NCBI RefSeq assembly: GCF_024347495.1
Contig: NZ_AP025491.1
Coordinates: 1,116,001-1,180,000 of the forward strand
DNA: 64,000 bases
DNA from: Vibrio gallaecicus
Lineage (GTDB): Bacteria > Pseudomonadota > Gammaproteobacteria > Enterobacterales > Vibrionaceae
Direction: 5' to 3'
This document shows positions 1-9,495 of the stretch, piece after piece. Each line of letters begins with the position of its first letter. Positions within the stretch are counted from its first letter, which is position 1. A program made the translations under genes and the position numbers. The notes under the pieces were generated by a model that saw only the letters and a program-made list of their open reading frames with translations, was not told where the DNA came from and ran no database searches.

Positions 1-49
1 TTAGCATAACAAGATGTTTGTATTTGATAAGACGCCTTACATACTTCAT
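1..49 (-). CDS. 5' end of an unidentified gene leaving the left edge
   Basis: An open frame on the minus strand starts at an ATG at 49 (another in-frame ATG at 55) and runs off the window. It encodes MKYVRRLIKYKHLVML, a basic start followed by hydrophobic residues, as in a signal peptide or first membrane helix. AGGGG lies about 6 bases upstream of the ATG at 49. It begins 31 bp after the LuxR-type regulator stops on the same strand, so the two may be cotranscribed. Too little is visible for a function. Confidence 0.3.
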   Translation of the reverse strand, partial: MKYVRRLIKYKHLVML

Positions 50-80
50 ACGCATCCCCTAATTAGTTTTTAATAACCTG

Positions 81-833
81 CTATATCGATTCAAATGGCG
101 CAGAGCCAAGCCATTTATAATGTCCATAGCAAGCAATAAGCTGGTTCTGACTATTACACTGTGATTTATTCAATATACTTTTGATTTGGCTGCGCACTGT
201 CTCTTTAGACACTTGCCTAATATTTGCGACCTCAGTACTGCTCCACCCCTGTAATATGAGTTTCAATACATCACCTTCAGAAGGCGTTAAGTCTGGTTGC
301 ATCATGCGACCACTACTAGACACTAAGTTATCCCATATATGCAGCAACTTGTGGTGCGCTGACCATGAGTTCGCCCAAGCGGTTGCGATATCACAAATTG
401 TACGTAATTTATCCATCTCTGCAGAGTTTAAATCTCGTAGGCTATGCATGATGAAAGTGAATTGGAACCCATAAGTCACACAGTCTCGCACCATGTAAGC
501 TTTAAGGTTGTTACTAATATTAGTAAGCTGGTTATGGTCGAAAACTTGTTGCTCTACAAATTTATCTTCGTATTGGCATATCTCTTTACACTTTTGCATT
601 AAGCTATTGCTGAGGTATTTTTGAAGATGTTTATTGATACAGGCACTAAGATTTATTCGACCAGAGATAGATTCAATCACTTTCAATTCAGGGTGATTTG
701 AATCTGAAAATATTACCAAAACAATGTTTTCTATACCTATCGCACCCAAGTCTTTCCGTATTTGATCTTCAAATTGTTTGAAAGGTATACCTAATGTTTG
801 TGTTACCTCTACAGGGTACGTACTCATTGTCAT
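81..833 (-). CDS. LuxR-family HTH transcriptional regulator
   Basis: A regulator of about 250 residues. The C-terminal 60 residues form a LuxR/FixJ-type helix-turn-helix: the TPSEGDVLKLILQGWSSTEV start, then VSKETVRSQIKSILNK as the recognition region. The N-terminal 190 residues match no receiver or autoinducer-binding domain I recognise, so the input signal is unknown. The ATG at 833 follows AGGC by about 7 bases and is preferred over the upstream TTG at 872; an ATG at 827 is also possible. The gene is probably autonomously transcribed and may be followed by the partial gene at the left edge. Confidence 0.8.
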   Translation of the reverse strand: MTMSTYPVEVTQTLGIPFKQFEDQIRKDLGAIGIENIVLVIFSDSNHPELKVIESISGRINLSACINKHLQKYLSNSLMQKCKEICQYEDKFVEQQVFDHNQLTNISNNLKAYMVRDCVTYGFQFTFIMHSLRDLNSAEMDKLRTICDIATAWANSWSAHHKLLHIWDNLVSSSGRMMQPDLTPSEGDVLKLILQGWSSTEVANIRQVSKETVRSQIKSILNKSQCNSQNQLIACYGHYKWLGSAPFESI

Positions 834-1360
834 TTCATGCCTGCTTTTATGGAACTTACTGCGTAATAGCAAGCCTTCATATAAAAATATTAACCTTTAT
901 TTATGTATGGTTACATCACCCATATAGGGTACGAAATGGTTCTTTTACACCAAAAATAAAGCGTATATTCATCCAGGGGCGTTCAGCCGACAATGGCTAT
1001 TTACTTATAGTTAAAATAAGTAAACCAATGGGGGGGGTTAATATGGGGAGTGGCTATAATATTCAGACATTATCTTGAGAAAACACTAATAATTAATAAA
1101 AATCGGATTAATATTTTAATTGTTAACGTCATCATGTTAGGAGAAATATCTGACTATTCCACTAATTAGCGTTCATCCACCGGGTGTCCGGCTAGTCATA
1201 TAATTAGAAATTAAAATACATCTGAGATAATCATTATTAAAACCTATCAATAAAGCGACATGCACTCGTAATAGTTTCTTATATAATAATCATTAATTTA
1301 TTATGCAGATAGTCCATTTTTTAGATTTACAATCAACCACAACCCTGCGCTAGATTCTAC
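834..1360. other. Non-coding stretch between the LuxR-type and LysR genes
   Basis: AT-rich DNA with no convincing gene; an open frame on the plus strand around 794-1078 has no ribosome site and a low-complexity, atypical product. It holds a run of eight G at 1030-1037, unusual in this context, and a Fur-like sequence at 1225-1239. The LuxR-type gene's promoter must lie in its left part. Confidence 0.5.
1225..1239. promoter_or_regulatory. Fur-box-like inverted repeat (weak)
   Basis: AGATAATCATTATTA matches 13 of 15 positions of the 7-1-7 Fur consensus TGATAATNATTATCA. It is about 390 bp upstream of the LuxR-type start and the surrounding DNA is very AT-rich, so a chance match is possible. Confidence 0.25.
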
Positions 1361-2287
1361 TCAACCTTTACTTGATAAAGTTGTTGATGCCTTAATCAAC
1401 ATTTCTCTCAACCATCGATGCTTCACATCTTTATCACTTGTTTTATGCCAATACATGCACGCTTTAATAGGATCTTGAAACATATCAGTGGATAGCACTT
1501 TAAGTTGATGCAGCCGGACATATCGATCAGAAATGATGTTTTCAGGAATAATGCCGATGCAATTCGTTTGTTCAATTATGGGCAATAGATCATGGATAGT
1601 ACTCGCGTACCAAGCGACGTTTCTTCGCTGTAGAATATCTTCTGCTTGCATGCCTTTTCCAATCAAATAAGCCTCCTTTTTATCCCCTGAAGCATGCACT
1701 ACGTGCTTTTCCGCAAGAAATTGTTCAACGGAGATATTATCGTCAGTAAGCCTTGGGTGATCATGGCGACATACGACACAGAGCTTCGTTTCCAATAATA
1801 CTTTTGAACACAAATGGGGATACTGTTGATGTTCCATATCGAGTAATAAATCGAACTCTTTATTTCTCAAAATTTTATCTTGATTACTACTTACAAGTGG
1901 GAACACTCGAAGTTTTGCATTAGGTGCGGTTTTAAACCAGTAGTTCGACAACGCAGGTAACAGGTTTAAACCAAATACGCTTAAAGATGAAATAGAAAAG
2001 TCATGTGAGAATGTCTCAGGATCAAACTGACGGTGCTCCGGTGTTGTCATTTCAATATTCAACACCGCTTTGGAAAGTTCAGGGTAAATGTCTCGGGCAT
2101 AAGGGGTAGGGATAACTTTCCGATCCTCAATGATAAAAAGCGAATCTTCAAATAAATCTCTTAAGCGCACGACACTTTGACTGACCGCCGACTGGCTTAA
2201 ATTCAGCTTTTTCGCAGCTGCAGTGTAACTCCCTTGTTCGTAAATGGCGATAAAGGTTGGTATTAAGCTAAAGTCTGAGTGACGCAT
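1361..2287 (-). CDS. LysR-family transcriptional regulator
   Basis: A 308-residue LysR regulator. The N-terminal winged HTH covers residues 1-60, with the GSYTAAAKKLNLSQSAVSQS helix-turn-helix, followed by a periplasmic-binding-protein-like effector domain from about residue 85. The first ATG is at 2287; a TTG at 2302 in the same frame is less likely, and neither has a clear Shine-Dalgarno sequence. LysR genes often control a divergent neighbour, which here is the PotD-like/GGDEF-EAL operon 0.5 kb away. That link is inference only. Confidence 0.85.
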   Translation of the reverse strand: MRHSDFSLIPTFIAIYEQGSYTAAAKKLNLSQSAVSQSVVRLRDLFEDSLFIIEDRKVIPTPYARDIYPELSKAVLNIEMTTPEHRQFDPETFSHDFSISSLSVFGLNLLPALSNYWFKTAPNAKLRVFPLVSSNQDKILRNKEFDLLLDMEHQQYPHLCSKVLLETKLCVVCRHDHPRLTDDNISVEQFLAEKHVVHASGDKKEAYLIGKGMQAEDILQRRNVAWYASTIHDLLPIIEQTNCIGIIPENIISDRYVRLHQLKVLSTDMFQDPIKACMYWHKTSDKDVKHRWLREMLIKASTTLSSKG

Positions 2288-2785
2288 AAAATAGATAGCC
2301 AATAATTGAACTCAATAAAGTAACTTATACCAATAAAATGCAGTTATTGTTATAAAAACCTACAGTTTATGGATTTTGGTTATACACAGAATATAACTTT
2401 TTATACTTAAATAAAGTGAACTTGTATATTGCGCAGTTGATGGCTGAATCAAGTAAACACTGAATCAGGCCCAATCAAAACATAAGCAACAACACTCACA
2501 CCAATCAAAAGAGAAACTCAATACTGATGTCATTTATTTATCAACACTAACAACTGTAAATATTAAATCATTCATATAATGATAATAATTTCCCTATAAA
2601 ACTCACCCAAATTGCGTATTTATCATTATAAACCTCTGATTAATCCCTACTCTGATTGGACTGTCCTAATAAACGATCCTACTGTTTAGAGAGTAATAAA
2701 AAGGAATCCAGTTACTGATCTATTACCTAAATCTTTATGGTAATACATCTTATAAAACAATAATCGATTTCAGGAAGATATCGAA
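2288..2785. other. Long intergenic region upstream of the PotD-like/GGDEF-EAL operon
   Basis: About 0.5 kb of AT-rich non-coding DNA between divergent genes. It must carry the promoters of both the LysR gene and the sensor operon. A sequence at 2575-2593 matches 15 of 19 positions of the 19-bp Fur consensus but is only 11 of 15 in the 7-1-7 form, so it is weak. I see no small gene or stable RNA. Confidence 0.45.
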
Positions 2786-3823
2786 ATGCTTAAAAACACG
2801 TCATGGCAACTATATACACTAACCAGTTTTTTTTTAAGTTATAGCGCATTTGCTAATGAAATAAATATCTACAATTGGGAAGGCTATATTGATCAGAAAA
2901 TCATACAAGATTTCGAGAATCAAACCGGTCACACCATTACTATTGACACTTATGACAGCGATTCTATTCGTGATGAAGTGATCAACAGTGGGCGAGCTTA
3001 TGTATTTGATTTAATCCTACTCGACAGCTGGACTCTAAAATCGATGGGCGAAAAAGGGTTACTGTATGACCTTTCTCATGTATCAAATGAGCTATCAAGT
3101 GTGATTGATGTGTCTCGCCAAAAAGATTGTGGGCGGTTCGGTCTCCCATATACATGGGGAACCATGGGCATTGCCTATAGAGAATCGGTTGCCAGAACGC
3201 CTATCACAAGTTGGATGCATCTATTTAACCCACCCAGCGAGCATCACCAACGTGTTGTATTTAGTGAGGATTTAGTTGATGGTGTAGCAAGTGCACTACT
3301 CGCTTCCAACTTACCCCCTTTCAGTTCCAGTAAAAATGATCTAAAAACAGCCTATAAATTACTGCAACAGCAAAAACCCCACGTACTTTCTTATGAATTT
3401 GGTGAGAGCTATGGGCTTATTTATGGCTCAGCCAGCCAAATGTCCATGACTTTGGCTTTCACTGGCGAACATTACTACATAGGTGAATATACGGAACAAA
3501 ATGACTGGCAATATGTAGTACCTGAAGAAGGGACGTTAATTTGGACAGAATGTTTTGCCGTTCCTAAATCGGACAATATCAACACAGCTGCGATTAAGTT
3601 CCTTAAATACTTAAACCAACCTGACATAGCAGCTCGAAACGCTGAGTCTATCTGGTTCGCGACGCCGAATACCGCCGCCTTACCACTCACAAACCAAGAA
3701 TACCGACAAGATAAAAATATATTTCCAAGTGCAGAAATTCTGTCACGTAGTGTCCCCTATCAATCTTTAGATGGGGACGCTCAATTAATTCGCGAGAAGA
3801 TGATTCAAGCTGTCAAAAGGTAG
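2786..3823 (+). CDS. PotD/NspS-like periplasmic polyamine-binding protein
   Basis: A 345-residue extracytoplasmic solute-binding protein. A signal peptide (residues 1-23, ending AFA) precedes INIYNWEGYI, the hallmark start of the PotD/PotF spermidine/putrescine-binding family. AGGAAG precedes the ATG. No ABC permease or ATPase genes follow. Instead, 6 bp after the stop, a membrane GGDEF-EAL gene begins. In Vibrio cholerae the PotD-like NspS does not transport polyamines but binds norspermidine/spermidine and controls the membrane c-di-GMP protein MbaA, encoded next to it. The same layout suggests a sensory role here. Orthology with NspS or a paralogue cannot be settled from sequence alone. 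Confidence 0.8.
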   Translation: MLKNTSWQLYTLTSFFLSYSAFANEINIYNWEGYIDQKIIQDFENQTGHTITIDTYDSDSIRDEVINSGRAYVFDLILLDSWTLKSMGEKGLLYDLSHVSNELSSVIDVSRQKDCGRFGLPYTWGTMGIAYRESVARTPITSWMHLFNPPSEHHQRVVFSEDLVDGVASALLASNLPPFSSSKNDLKTAYKLLQQQKPHVLSYEFGESYGLIYGSASQMSMTLAFTGEHYYIGEYTEQNDWQYVVPEEGTLIWTECFAVPKSDNINTAAIKFLKYLNQPDIAARNAESIWFATPNTAALPLTNQEYRQDKNIFPSAEILSRSVPYQSLDGDAQLIREKMIQAVKR

Positions 3824-3829
3824 TGAGCT

Positions 3830-6217
3830 ATGAATTTAACCCAGCGTGTAAAGTTTTTTATTTTACCCATCATCATTCTCACCTTTGCAACGGCGGGATA
3901 CTTATCCTTCCAAATTTTTAGGCAACATCAGGTTGATTACCATACTCATTTCATCAGTCATAGCTTGTATCACTTACATGAATCTTTGCAGATTGAAGAC
4001 AGGTCAAATAATTCCCAGTTATCTACTCTATTGAATAATAATGAATTTATTCGAATTTCCGATGAAGTGAATTGGGACTATCTTGATTATTCCCTGAACC
4101 CTGCCATTTATTCTATGATTGCGCGCTCTGTAGAAAACAGCGCCACTCAAAGCATTCATATCACTAATAATCGCGGTCGCATATTACTCGCCTTCGATGA
4201 TAACGACCCTTTTAGTGAAGTACAGCTCCCTCCCCATACTGAAGAATTTGTTAAGCACGCACTGCAACATTTCCTGTTGACCTCCTCTTTTTCTACCGTC
4301 AGCACTTTATTTAGAGACTCAGATGGAATACTCAAAATAGTGTATGCGCGATCTTTCTCTCCGAGACTGCTTCAGCATGACCTACGGAACAAAACCAACG
4401 AATACCTCGTTGCTATACAAGTCACTAACCTAGATAGCTTTACAACTTTTCAAAACCAAATTCGCCACGAGTTTGGAGACGAGGTCACTTTTTCAGTTCA
4501 ACCTGAATTTTTCCCTGGTTCTTCACAAATAGACCAAACGGATATCAATGTTACTCTTAGCCAAGACAAATCCCTTATAGGTTCAATGGATGGAGGGGCG
4601 TATTTCTACTCTGTAAAAGTCCCTAAGCATTTAGTCGATAAGTCTACGACCACTTCATTTTACTTGGCTTTCTCAAGCGCCCTTGTCATGTCTGTTGTTA
4701 CCTATCTGTTTTTACTTTGGGTAATAAAAACTCAGATAATCAACCCAATCCTATCTTTGGAGTCGAATGTTAGAGAGACAACATTCAGTGGCAATAATAA
4801 ACTGATATTACTCGATAAAAATGACGAAGTGTCCAAACTCAATAACGCTTATTATCACTTGGTCAGTAACTTGGACCACCTTGCTTCACGAGACGTTCTC
4901 ACTGATCTCGCCAATAGGCGACAATTTGAAACTTGGCTTGAAGAGTGCCTAAAGTTTGTTAATACCGTAGAATTCAAAGATAAAAAACCTCAAGACTTTG
5001 CCTTATTGTTTATTGATTTAGACAAATTTAAGCAAGTGAACGATCACCATGGTCATGAAACTGGCGATAAACTATTACAAATATTCAGTAAACGTTTAAC
5101 GGACGTGGTCAAAACGTCGGTGTCATCGTCAAGCATAGAATTTTCAAGCATTGCTCGCTTGGCAGGAGATGAATTTTCCGTCGCGCTGCCTAAAATAAAT
5201 GGACTTGATGAAGCAGAACATGTCGCTCAACAAATTATTGCCATGTTTGATGGTGGGTTCGAAGTTGGTGGAATATGCCATGATGTGAAAGCCAGTATAG
5301 GCATTGCAATGTACACGGAGAATATGAGTTCTGCTTCCCATCTTCTCAAATGCGCTGATACCGCTATGTATCAAGCAAAAGCGAATGGGCGTAATAGATA
5401 TGAGGTTTTCACCAAAGCATTAGAAAACCAATTAAAACTAACCGAAACCATTGAAGACACGCTCCTTGAGGAGCTACTTGAGAATCAACTTGAACTCTAT
5501 TACATGCCAATTTTCGAGTCTCGCTCACTTGCACTTGTCGGCTATGAGACGCTACTCCGAAGCCCCACATTGATGGCTAAAGATATTGGACCTGAAACCT
5601 TTATTCAAATAGCGGAATCATCCAGCTTGATCAAGAAAATTGACCTTTGGGTGATTGATCGCTCTCTTCTTGAATTTACGCAATTAAGGAATGAAGGGTT
5701 TGGCGGTTATCTGTCTGTTAACATCTCTTCTCTAGAACTCAAGAACAAAGAGTTTGCCCCACAAGTGGCGCTTAAAATTAAGCAATCAGGCATTGAACCT
5801 AGTTTGATTCACCTAGAAATAACGGAAACCAAATTGGCAGCCCCAGACGCCGATTCTGTTCACATACTAAACCAGCTTCGAGATATCGGAGTAAAATTGG
5901 TATTGGATGATTTTGGTACTGGCTACACCGCTTTTAATCAGCTCGTTCACTACCCAGTCGATTGTTTAAAAATCGATCGCAGTTTTGTCGATACCATCGA
6001 AGTGGATCATCATAAAAAAATGGTCGAAATTATTATCACTTTAGCAAAATTATATGGGCTAAGAGTAGTGGCAGAGGGCGTTGAAAATGAAGTGCAACTT
6101 ACCTATTTAGCCGACCAAGGTTGCCAATTTGTACAAGGGAATCTCCTCTCTCGTCCATTACCCTTAGAGCAGTTTAGAGACCGTTTTATCCGCCGTGTTA
6201 ATTATTCAAACGGCTAA
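3830..6217 (+). CDS. mbaA: MbaA-like membrane GGDEF-EAL c-di-GMP protein
   Basis: A 795-residue sensor protein. TM1 (about 9-30) and TM2 (about 275-305) flank a periplasmic domain of some 240 residues. A HAMP-like linker, a GGDEF domain (about 350-520) and an EAL domain (about 540-790) follow. The GGDEF signature is AGDEF, so cyclase activity is uncertain. The EAL signature is ETL (GYETLLRS), but the other phosphodiesterase positions look intact: VNISSLEL, LEITET, DDFGTGY, KIDRSFV and AEGVEN. It probably degrades c-di-GMP, perhaps bifunctionally. It follows the PotD-like gene by 6 bp, with the ribosome site inside that gene's end, so stoichiometric coexpression is expected. Confidence 0.8.
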   Translation: MNLTQRVKFFILPIIILTFATAGYLSFQIFRQHQVDYHTHFISHSLYHLHESLQIEDRSNNSQLSTLLNNNEFIRISDEVNWDYLDYSLNPAIYSMIARSVENSATQSIHITNNRGRILLAFDDNDPFSEVQLPPHTEEFVKHALQHFLLTSSFSTVSTLFRDSDGILKIVYARSFSPRLLQHDLRNKTNEYLVAIQVTNLDSFTTFQNQIRHEFGDEVTFSVQPEFFPGSSQIDQTDINVTLSQDKSLIGSMDGGAYFYSVKVPKHLVDKSTTTSFYLAFSSALVMSVVTYLFLLWVIKTQIINPILSLESNVRETTFSGNNKLILLDKNDEVSKLNNAYYHLVSNLDHLASRDVLTDLANRRQFETWLEECLKFVNTVEFKDKKPQDFALLFIDLDKFKQVNDHHGHETGDKLLQIFSKRLTDVVKTSVSSSSIEFSSIARLAGDEFSVALPKINGLDEAEHVAQQIIAMFDGGFEVGGICHDVKASIGIAMYTENMSSASHLLKCADTAMYQAKANGRNRYEVFTKALENQLKLTETIEDTLLEELLENQLELYYMPIFESRSLALVGYETLLRSPTLMAKDIGPETFIQIAESSSLIKKIDLWVIDRSLLEFTQLRNEGFGGYLSVNISSLELKNKEFAPQVALKIKQSGIEPSLIHLEITETKLAAPDADSVHILNQLRDIGVKLVLDDFGTGYTAFNQLVHYPVDCLKIDRSFVDTIEVDHHKKMVEIIITLAKLYGLRVVAEGVENEVQLTYLADQGCQFVQGNLLSRPLPLEQFRDRFIRRVNYSNG

Positions 6218-6282
6218 CTATGTAAACGTCTAATTATTAGAGGGGCAATGCATACTGATTTCAAATAAATCCGTACCTAAAA

Positions 6283-6314
6283 CTAAAAATGGCGACACTT
6301 TGCAGTGACGCCAT
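6283..6314 (-). terminator. Rho-independent terminator of the PAS/response-regulator operon
   Basis: A hairpin with arms ATGGCG/CGCCAT extended by CACT/AGTG around a TTGC loop lies at 6289-6314. On the minus strand it is followed by ATTTTTAG, giving a terminator about 60 bp after the PAS gene stop. Confidence 0.6.
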
Positions 6315-6330
6315 TAGAAATAGGAGCTTT

Positions 6331-6366
6331 CTATTATCTATTATCTATTATCTGTTATCTGTTATC
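6331..6366. repeat. Heptanucleotide tandem repeat, five copies
   Basis: Three perfect copies of CTATTAT are followed by two of CTGTTAT. The array lies between the convergent mbaA-like and PAS genes, directly after the PAS stop codon and before its terminator. It is non-coding, but length changes would alter the 3' untranslated end of the PAS transcript. Confidence 0.85.
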
Positions 6367-6372
6367 GAAACA

Positions 6373-6816
6373 CTAACTTGTTTTATTCAGTGAAACCAAA
6401 GCTTCTGCTGTTGCATCTTGAATAGACAAAAACAGTGAGTTGATCTTACCCGTAGGTGTTCTCATCGGGTTTAACGTCACATTCTGGTACATGAAGTCAG
6501 CCTGCTGCGTAATCGGTCTTACATTACGGCACTTAAACAAATAAGGGCGCTGCTGCCACGTAATGAAGCTTCGACAGCCTAGGTCATAAACTGGCTTGGT
6601 TTTTATTCGGAACCAATCTTCAGGTATTTCAGGGAACAATTCAAAAATAGATTTACCAATCGCATCATGTGACTGTAAGCCACTATGATGAGTCATAAAA
6701 CCATTCCAAACTTGAACGTTATAATCTCGGTCCATAACCACTAAACCCATATCAACGTTTTGTACCATATCCACCATCCAGTGGAATTGTTCAAATTCTG
6801 CAGGAAGATTGAGCAT
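6373..6816 (-). CDS. PAS-domain protein
   Basis: A 147-residue protein that is essentially one PAS domain: GLVVMDRDYNVQVWNGFMTH with the core WN, then IGKSIFELFPEIPEDWF, and a C-terminal beta sheet ending SIQDATAEA. No kinase, GGDEF or HTH output is attached. It starts 2 bp after the stop of the CheC-like response regulator gene, so the two are translationally close and probably work together, for example as a redox- or ligand-sensing partner. Cofactor binding cannot be inferred. Confidence 0.8.
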   Translation of the reverse strand: MLNLPAEFEQFHWMVDMVQNVDMGLVVMDRDYNVQVWNGFMTHHSGLQSHDAIGKSIFELFPEIPEDWFRIKTKPVYDLGCRSFITWQQRPYLFKCRNVRPITQQADFMYQNVTLNPMRTPTGKINSLFLSIQDATAEALVSLNKTS

Positions 6817-6818
6817 AC

Positions 6819-7823
6819 TTAAAACTCCTCCATTAGGTACGCAAGCTTGTTGTCTAATAAAGGCAAAGATTCATCAACAAACATAAATAGTAAATCACAA
6901 CGAATTGAAGTGCCATCTATGTTATAGCTCACTTCGAATGTCATTGTTTTCTGAAATGATCCGCTGGTATTTTCGATAATAGAATCAATCGAAATATGCT
7001 GACCTAATAGCACAGGGGAACTTTGGAAGAATCGAACTTCGGACTGTTCACCTAAGCCATTTAAGAACGATCCAACAAGTATGTTAGACACATCCATTAA
7101 TAGTTCGAGCTCTTCTAATTCTTCACTTTCAGTCGGCACTTTCATCAATTTTTTCAAGTCACTCACACTTGAGTCACTTAAAAGAACGAGTGCTTCACCG
7201 GCAATACCTTCACCACTAAAACCTTGGCATACACCTGAAACTTGGTCATTTTCTGCCAAGTCACGCAATGCCATATGCAGTTCACTTACCTCGAAAATAT
7301 TCACATTCGGTAATGGTAAGTGCACAAACACATCAAAATGCCTTGCTAGCGCATCAGCAGCACGACCAATCGCAACGTTCGCTACTTCCATATATATATC
7401 GCGACGACGCAATACTGGTAAGTCAAGAATCGTTGGCGTAACAATTTGCGGCTGCTTCGGTGGATCAACTAATTCACGCAGTATTTCTTTTAGCGCTTCT
7501 TTATCTATCGGCTTTTTCAGGAAAGCTTTTGCCCCAAGAGATAACACTTTCTCTCTGGCTTTCGGTTGTATATCACCAGATACAACCACGACTGGTGTGT
7601 CATCACCCAGACGCTTCATTTCTTCTAATGTCCCATAGCCATCTAACTCAGGCATGGTTAGATCGAGGAACATAAGCTTAAATTTATTCTTTTCTAGCTC
7701 TTCCAGCGCATTCACGCCGTGAACTGCAAATGTTATATCTGCATTTAAAGATGCAGGCAGAGAGCGTGCCATCTGCTTTCGAGCTAACGCAGAATCATCA
7801 CAAATGAGAATAGGAAACGACAT
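6819..7823 (-). CDS. Response regulator with C-terminal CheC/CheX-like phosphatase domain
   Basis: A 334-residue protein. The N-terminal receiver domain (about 1-120) has the acidic pair in ICDDSALARK, the phosphoacceptor Asp in FLDLTMPELDGYG and the Lys in FLKKPID. The C-terminal half has two CheC-type helices, MEVANVAIGRAADALA and MDVSNILVGSFLNGL, each with the acidic/Asn pair used by CheC/CheX phosphatases on CheY-P. It may dephosphorylate a receiver domain or regulate itself. It is first in a two-gene operon with the PAS protein. There are no chemotaxis genes in the window. Confidence 0.8.
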   Translation of the reverse strand: MSFPILICDDSALARKQMARSLPASLNADITFAVHGVNALEELEKNKFKLMFLDLTMPELDGYGTLEEMKRLGDDTPVVVVSGDIQPKAREKVLSLGAKAFLKKPIDKEALKEILRELVDPPKQPQIVTPTILDLPVLRRRDIYMEVANVAIGRAADALARHFDVFVHLPLPNVNIFEVSELHMALRDLAENDQVSGVCQGFSGEGIAGEALVLLSDSSVSDLKKLMKVPTESEELEELELLMDVSNILVGSFLNGLGEQSEVRFFQSSPVLLGQHISIDSIIENTSGSFQKTMTFEVSYNIDGTSIRCDLLFMFVDESLPLLDNKLAYLMEEF

Positions 7824-8031
7824 TCATCCACCATTGATATTTTTAACTTATAAACATCAGTGTAACAGATTGTTATAGTATCAGGTACGGAGTTGCGGGG
7901 TTTTACAAGTTATATTTATAACTCAGAATGAAACTACTGCACTAGCCAAAATTCTAGCGCGAGGTTCGTTAGCTGTTAAAGTTATCTTTATAAAGTATTG
8001 TTTTAATGACAATACTAAAATCAATTGACTA

Positions 8032-8277
8032 CTAAAGCTGATGCGTTGGCCATAAAATCAGTAACGCAAAGCGCATAATAACGGCAAAGACAAGAAGTGC
8101 TATGCCTAAGCGGTACCACTTATATTCAGCAATACTCATAGGGATTCGTTTATAAAACATAGTCACGACACCTTTCCAGTCTTGGCTCCGTTTACCATAT
8201 TGCATAACACCAGTTAAAACAAAAAGCACACCGAGAAGCAACATCCCTTTTTCTGCCCAAAATAAACCAACTTCCAT
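8032..8277 (-). CDS. Small two-helix membrane protein, unknown function
   Basis: An 81-residue protein with two hydrophobic segments (about 10-25 and 58-77) around a basic, aromatic-rich loop (MFYKRIPMSIAEYKWYRLG). AGGAG lies upstream of the ATG, supporting translation. It is downstream of etfA on the same strand (78 bp gap) and could be the tail of the etf operon, though nothing ties it to electron transfer. I do not recognise the family. Confidence 0.65.
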   Translation of the reverse strand: MEVGLFWAEKGMLLLGVLFVLTGVMQYGKRSQDWKGVVTMFYKRIPMSIAEYKWYRLGIALLVFAVIMRFALLILWPTHQL

Positions 8278-8355
8278 TTTAATCTCCTACGGCACATTAA
8301 TAGAGTCAGTTTAGAGTGCTTTCTAAAAAATTGATGTACTACGATGGTCTAAAGC

Positions 8356-9366
8356 TCAAACCGAATCAATGAGTTCCGGTAACAGCTCAAATAAATCCCC
8401 CACGACCCCATAATCTGCCACATCAAAAATCGCCGCTCCTGAATCATGATTAATTGCGACAATCACCTTTGAATCTTTCATGCCTGCCAAATGTTGAATC
8501 GCCCCCGAAATACCCACAGCAATATATAGATCGGGCGCTACAATTTTACCGGTTTGCCCTACTTGTAAATCATTAGCCACATATCCTGCGTCTACTGCGG
8601 CTCTTGAGGCTCCTATTGCCGCACCAAGTTTATCCGCAAGCTTTTCAACCATAGCAAAGTTTTCTTTGCTGCCTAGCCCACGTCCCCCTGATACAACAAT
8701 TCGTGCAGCTGGTAAGTCAGGACGAACACTTTCTTCTTTGTGCTGGGAAACAAAGTCAGAAACGGCATAGATGTCGTTGTCGTCTGCTGTGTTATCAGCA
8801 ATAGGCAAGATAGTTAATGCGTTAATAGGTTCATCTCGGCTTTCATTAATGGGCACTGCATCAAATGCTGAGCTGCGGATGGTCATAACCTTCGTGGAAT
8901 CAAAGCTTTTGACTTTAGCGAGAGCGTTACCTGCATAAATTGGTCTTATTACTGTATCGAGAGCTTGAATTTCTATCACGTCAGAGAGCTGACCAACATC
9001 GAGTAGTGCAGCAATTCGAGGCAATAGATTTTTCCCAAAAGTAGATGCCGGAGCCAAAATATGAGTGAACTGCTGATCCAGCGACACAACCACACTAGCC
9101 ATTCTTTCAGCTAAAGGATTTCGATACATTTCGTGATCAGCCACTAGCAAATTATCAATGCCGTCAATTCCTTTAAAAGCATCTACTACGCTAGGCAAGT
9201 TATGTCCAATCACAGCTACATTAACTTCAATCTTATCAATTGCAGGGTCTAGTTTCGCTTGTTGTACAAGGTGGTTTGCTGCGCTTAATGTTTTGAGTGT
9301 TTCTGGTGCTAAATTAACATTATCGTGCTCAGCTATGATCAGGATTGAACAAAAGTTATTGTCCAT
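8356..9366 (-). CDS. etfA: Electron transfer flavoprotein alpha subunit
   Basis: 336 residues. It carries the EtfA FAD-binding region near the C-terminus: [19 protein letters not shown], then [20 protein letters not shown]. With EtfB it accepts electrons from acyl-CoA dehydrogenases in the cytoplasm and delivers them to ETF-ubiquinone oxidoreductase, encoded divergently nearby. It is about 25 residues longer than typical EtfA, with extra acidic sequence in the middle ([14 protein letters not shown]). AAGGAG precedes the ATG. It is cotranscribed after etfB with a 129-bp gap. Confidence 0.95.
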   Translation of the reverse strand: MDNNFCSILIIAEHDNVNLAPETLKTLSAANHLVQQAKLDPAIDKIEVNVAVIGHNLPSVVDAFKGIDGIDNLLVADHEMYRNPLAERMASVVVSLDQQFTHILAPASTFGKNLLPRIAALLDVGQLSDVIEIQALDTVIRPIYAGNALAKVKSFDSTKVMTIRSSAFDAVPINESRDEPINALTILPIADNTADDNDIYAVSDFVSQHKEESVRPDLPAARIVVSGGRGLGSKENFAMVEKLADKLGAAIGASRAAVDAGYVANDLQVGQTGKIVAPDLYIAVGISGAIQHLAGMKDSKVIVAINHDSGAAIFDVADYGVVGDLFELLPELIDSV

Positions 9367-9495
9367 AATGTGCTCCTTTTTAATCGGTTGAACACTCTCT
9401 CTGCATTTATTGACTAGATACAGATCCTTAAATTCAGGTCACAAGTTTTAGTCACTTACGTTGCCGTCAAACCATCATTCACTGACAATTTTTAT

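Noticed and set aside
794..1078. 94-residue open frame on the plus strand
   Set aside because: Overlaps the LuxR-type gene start, lacks a ribosome site and has atypical composition.
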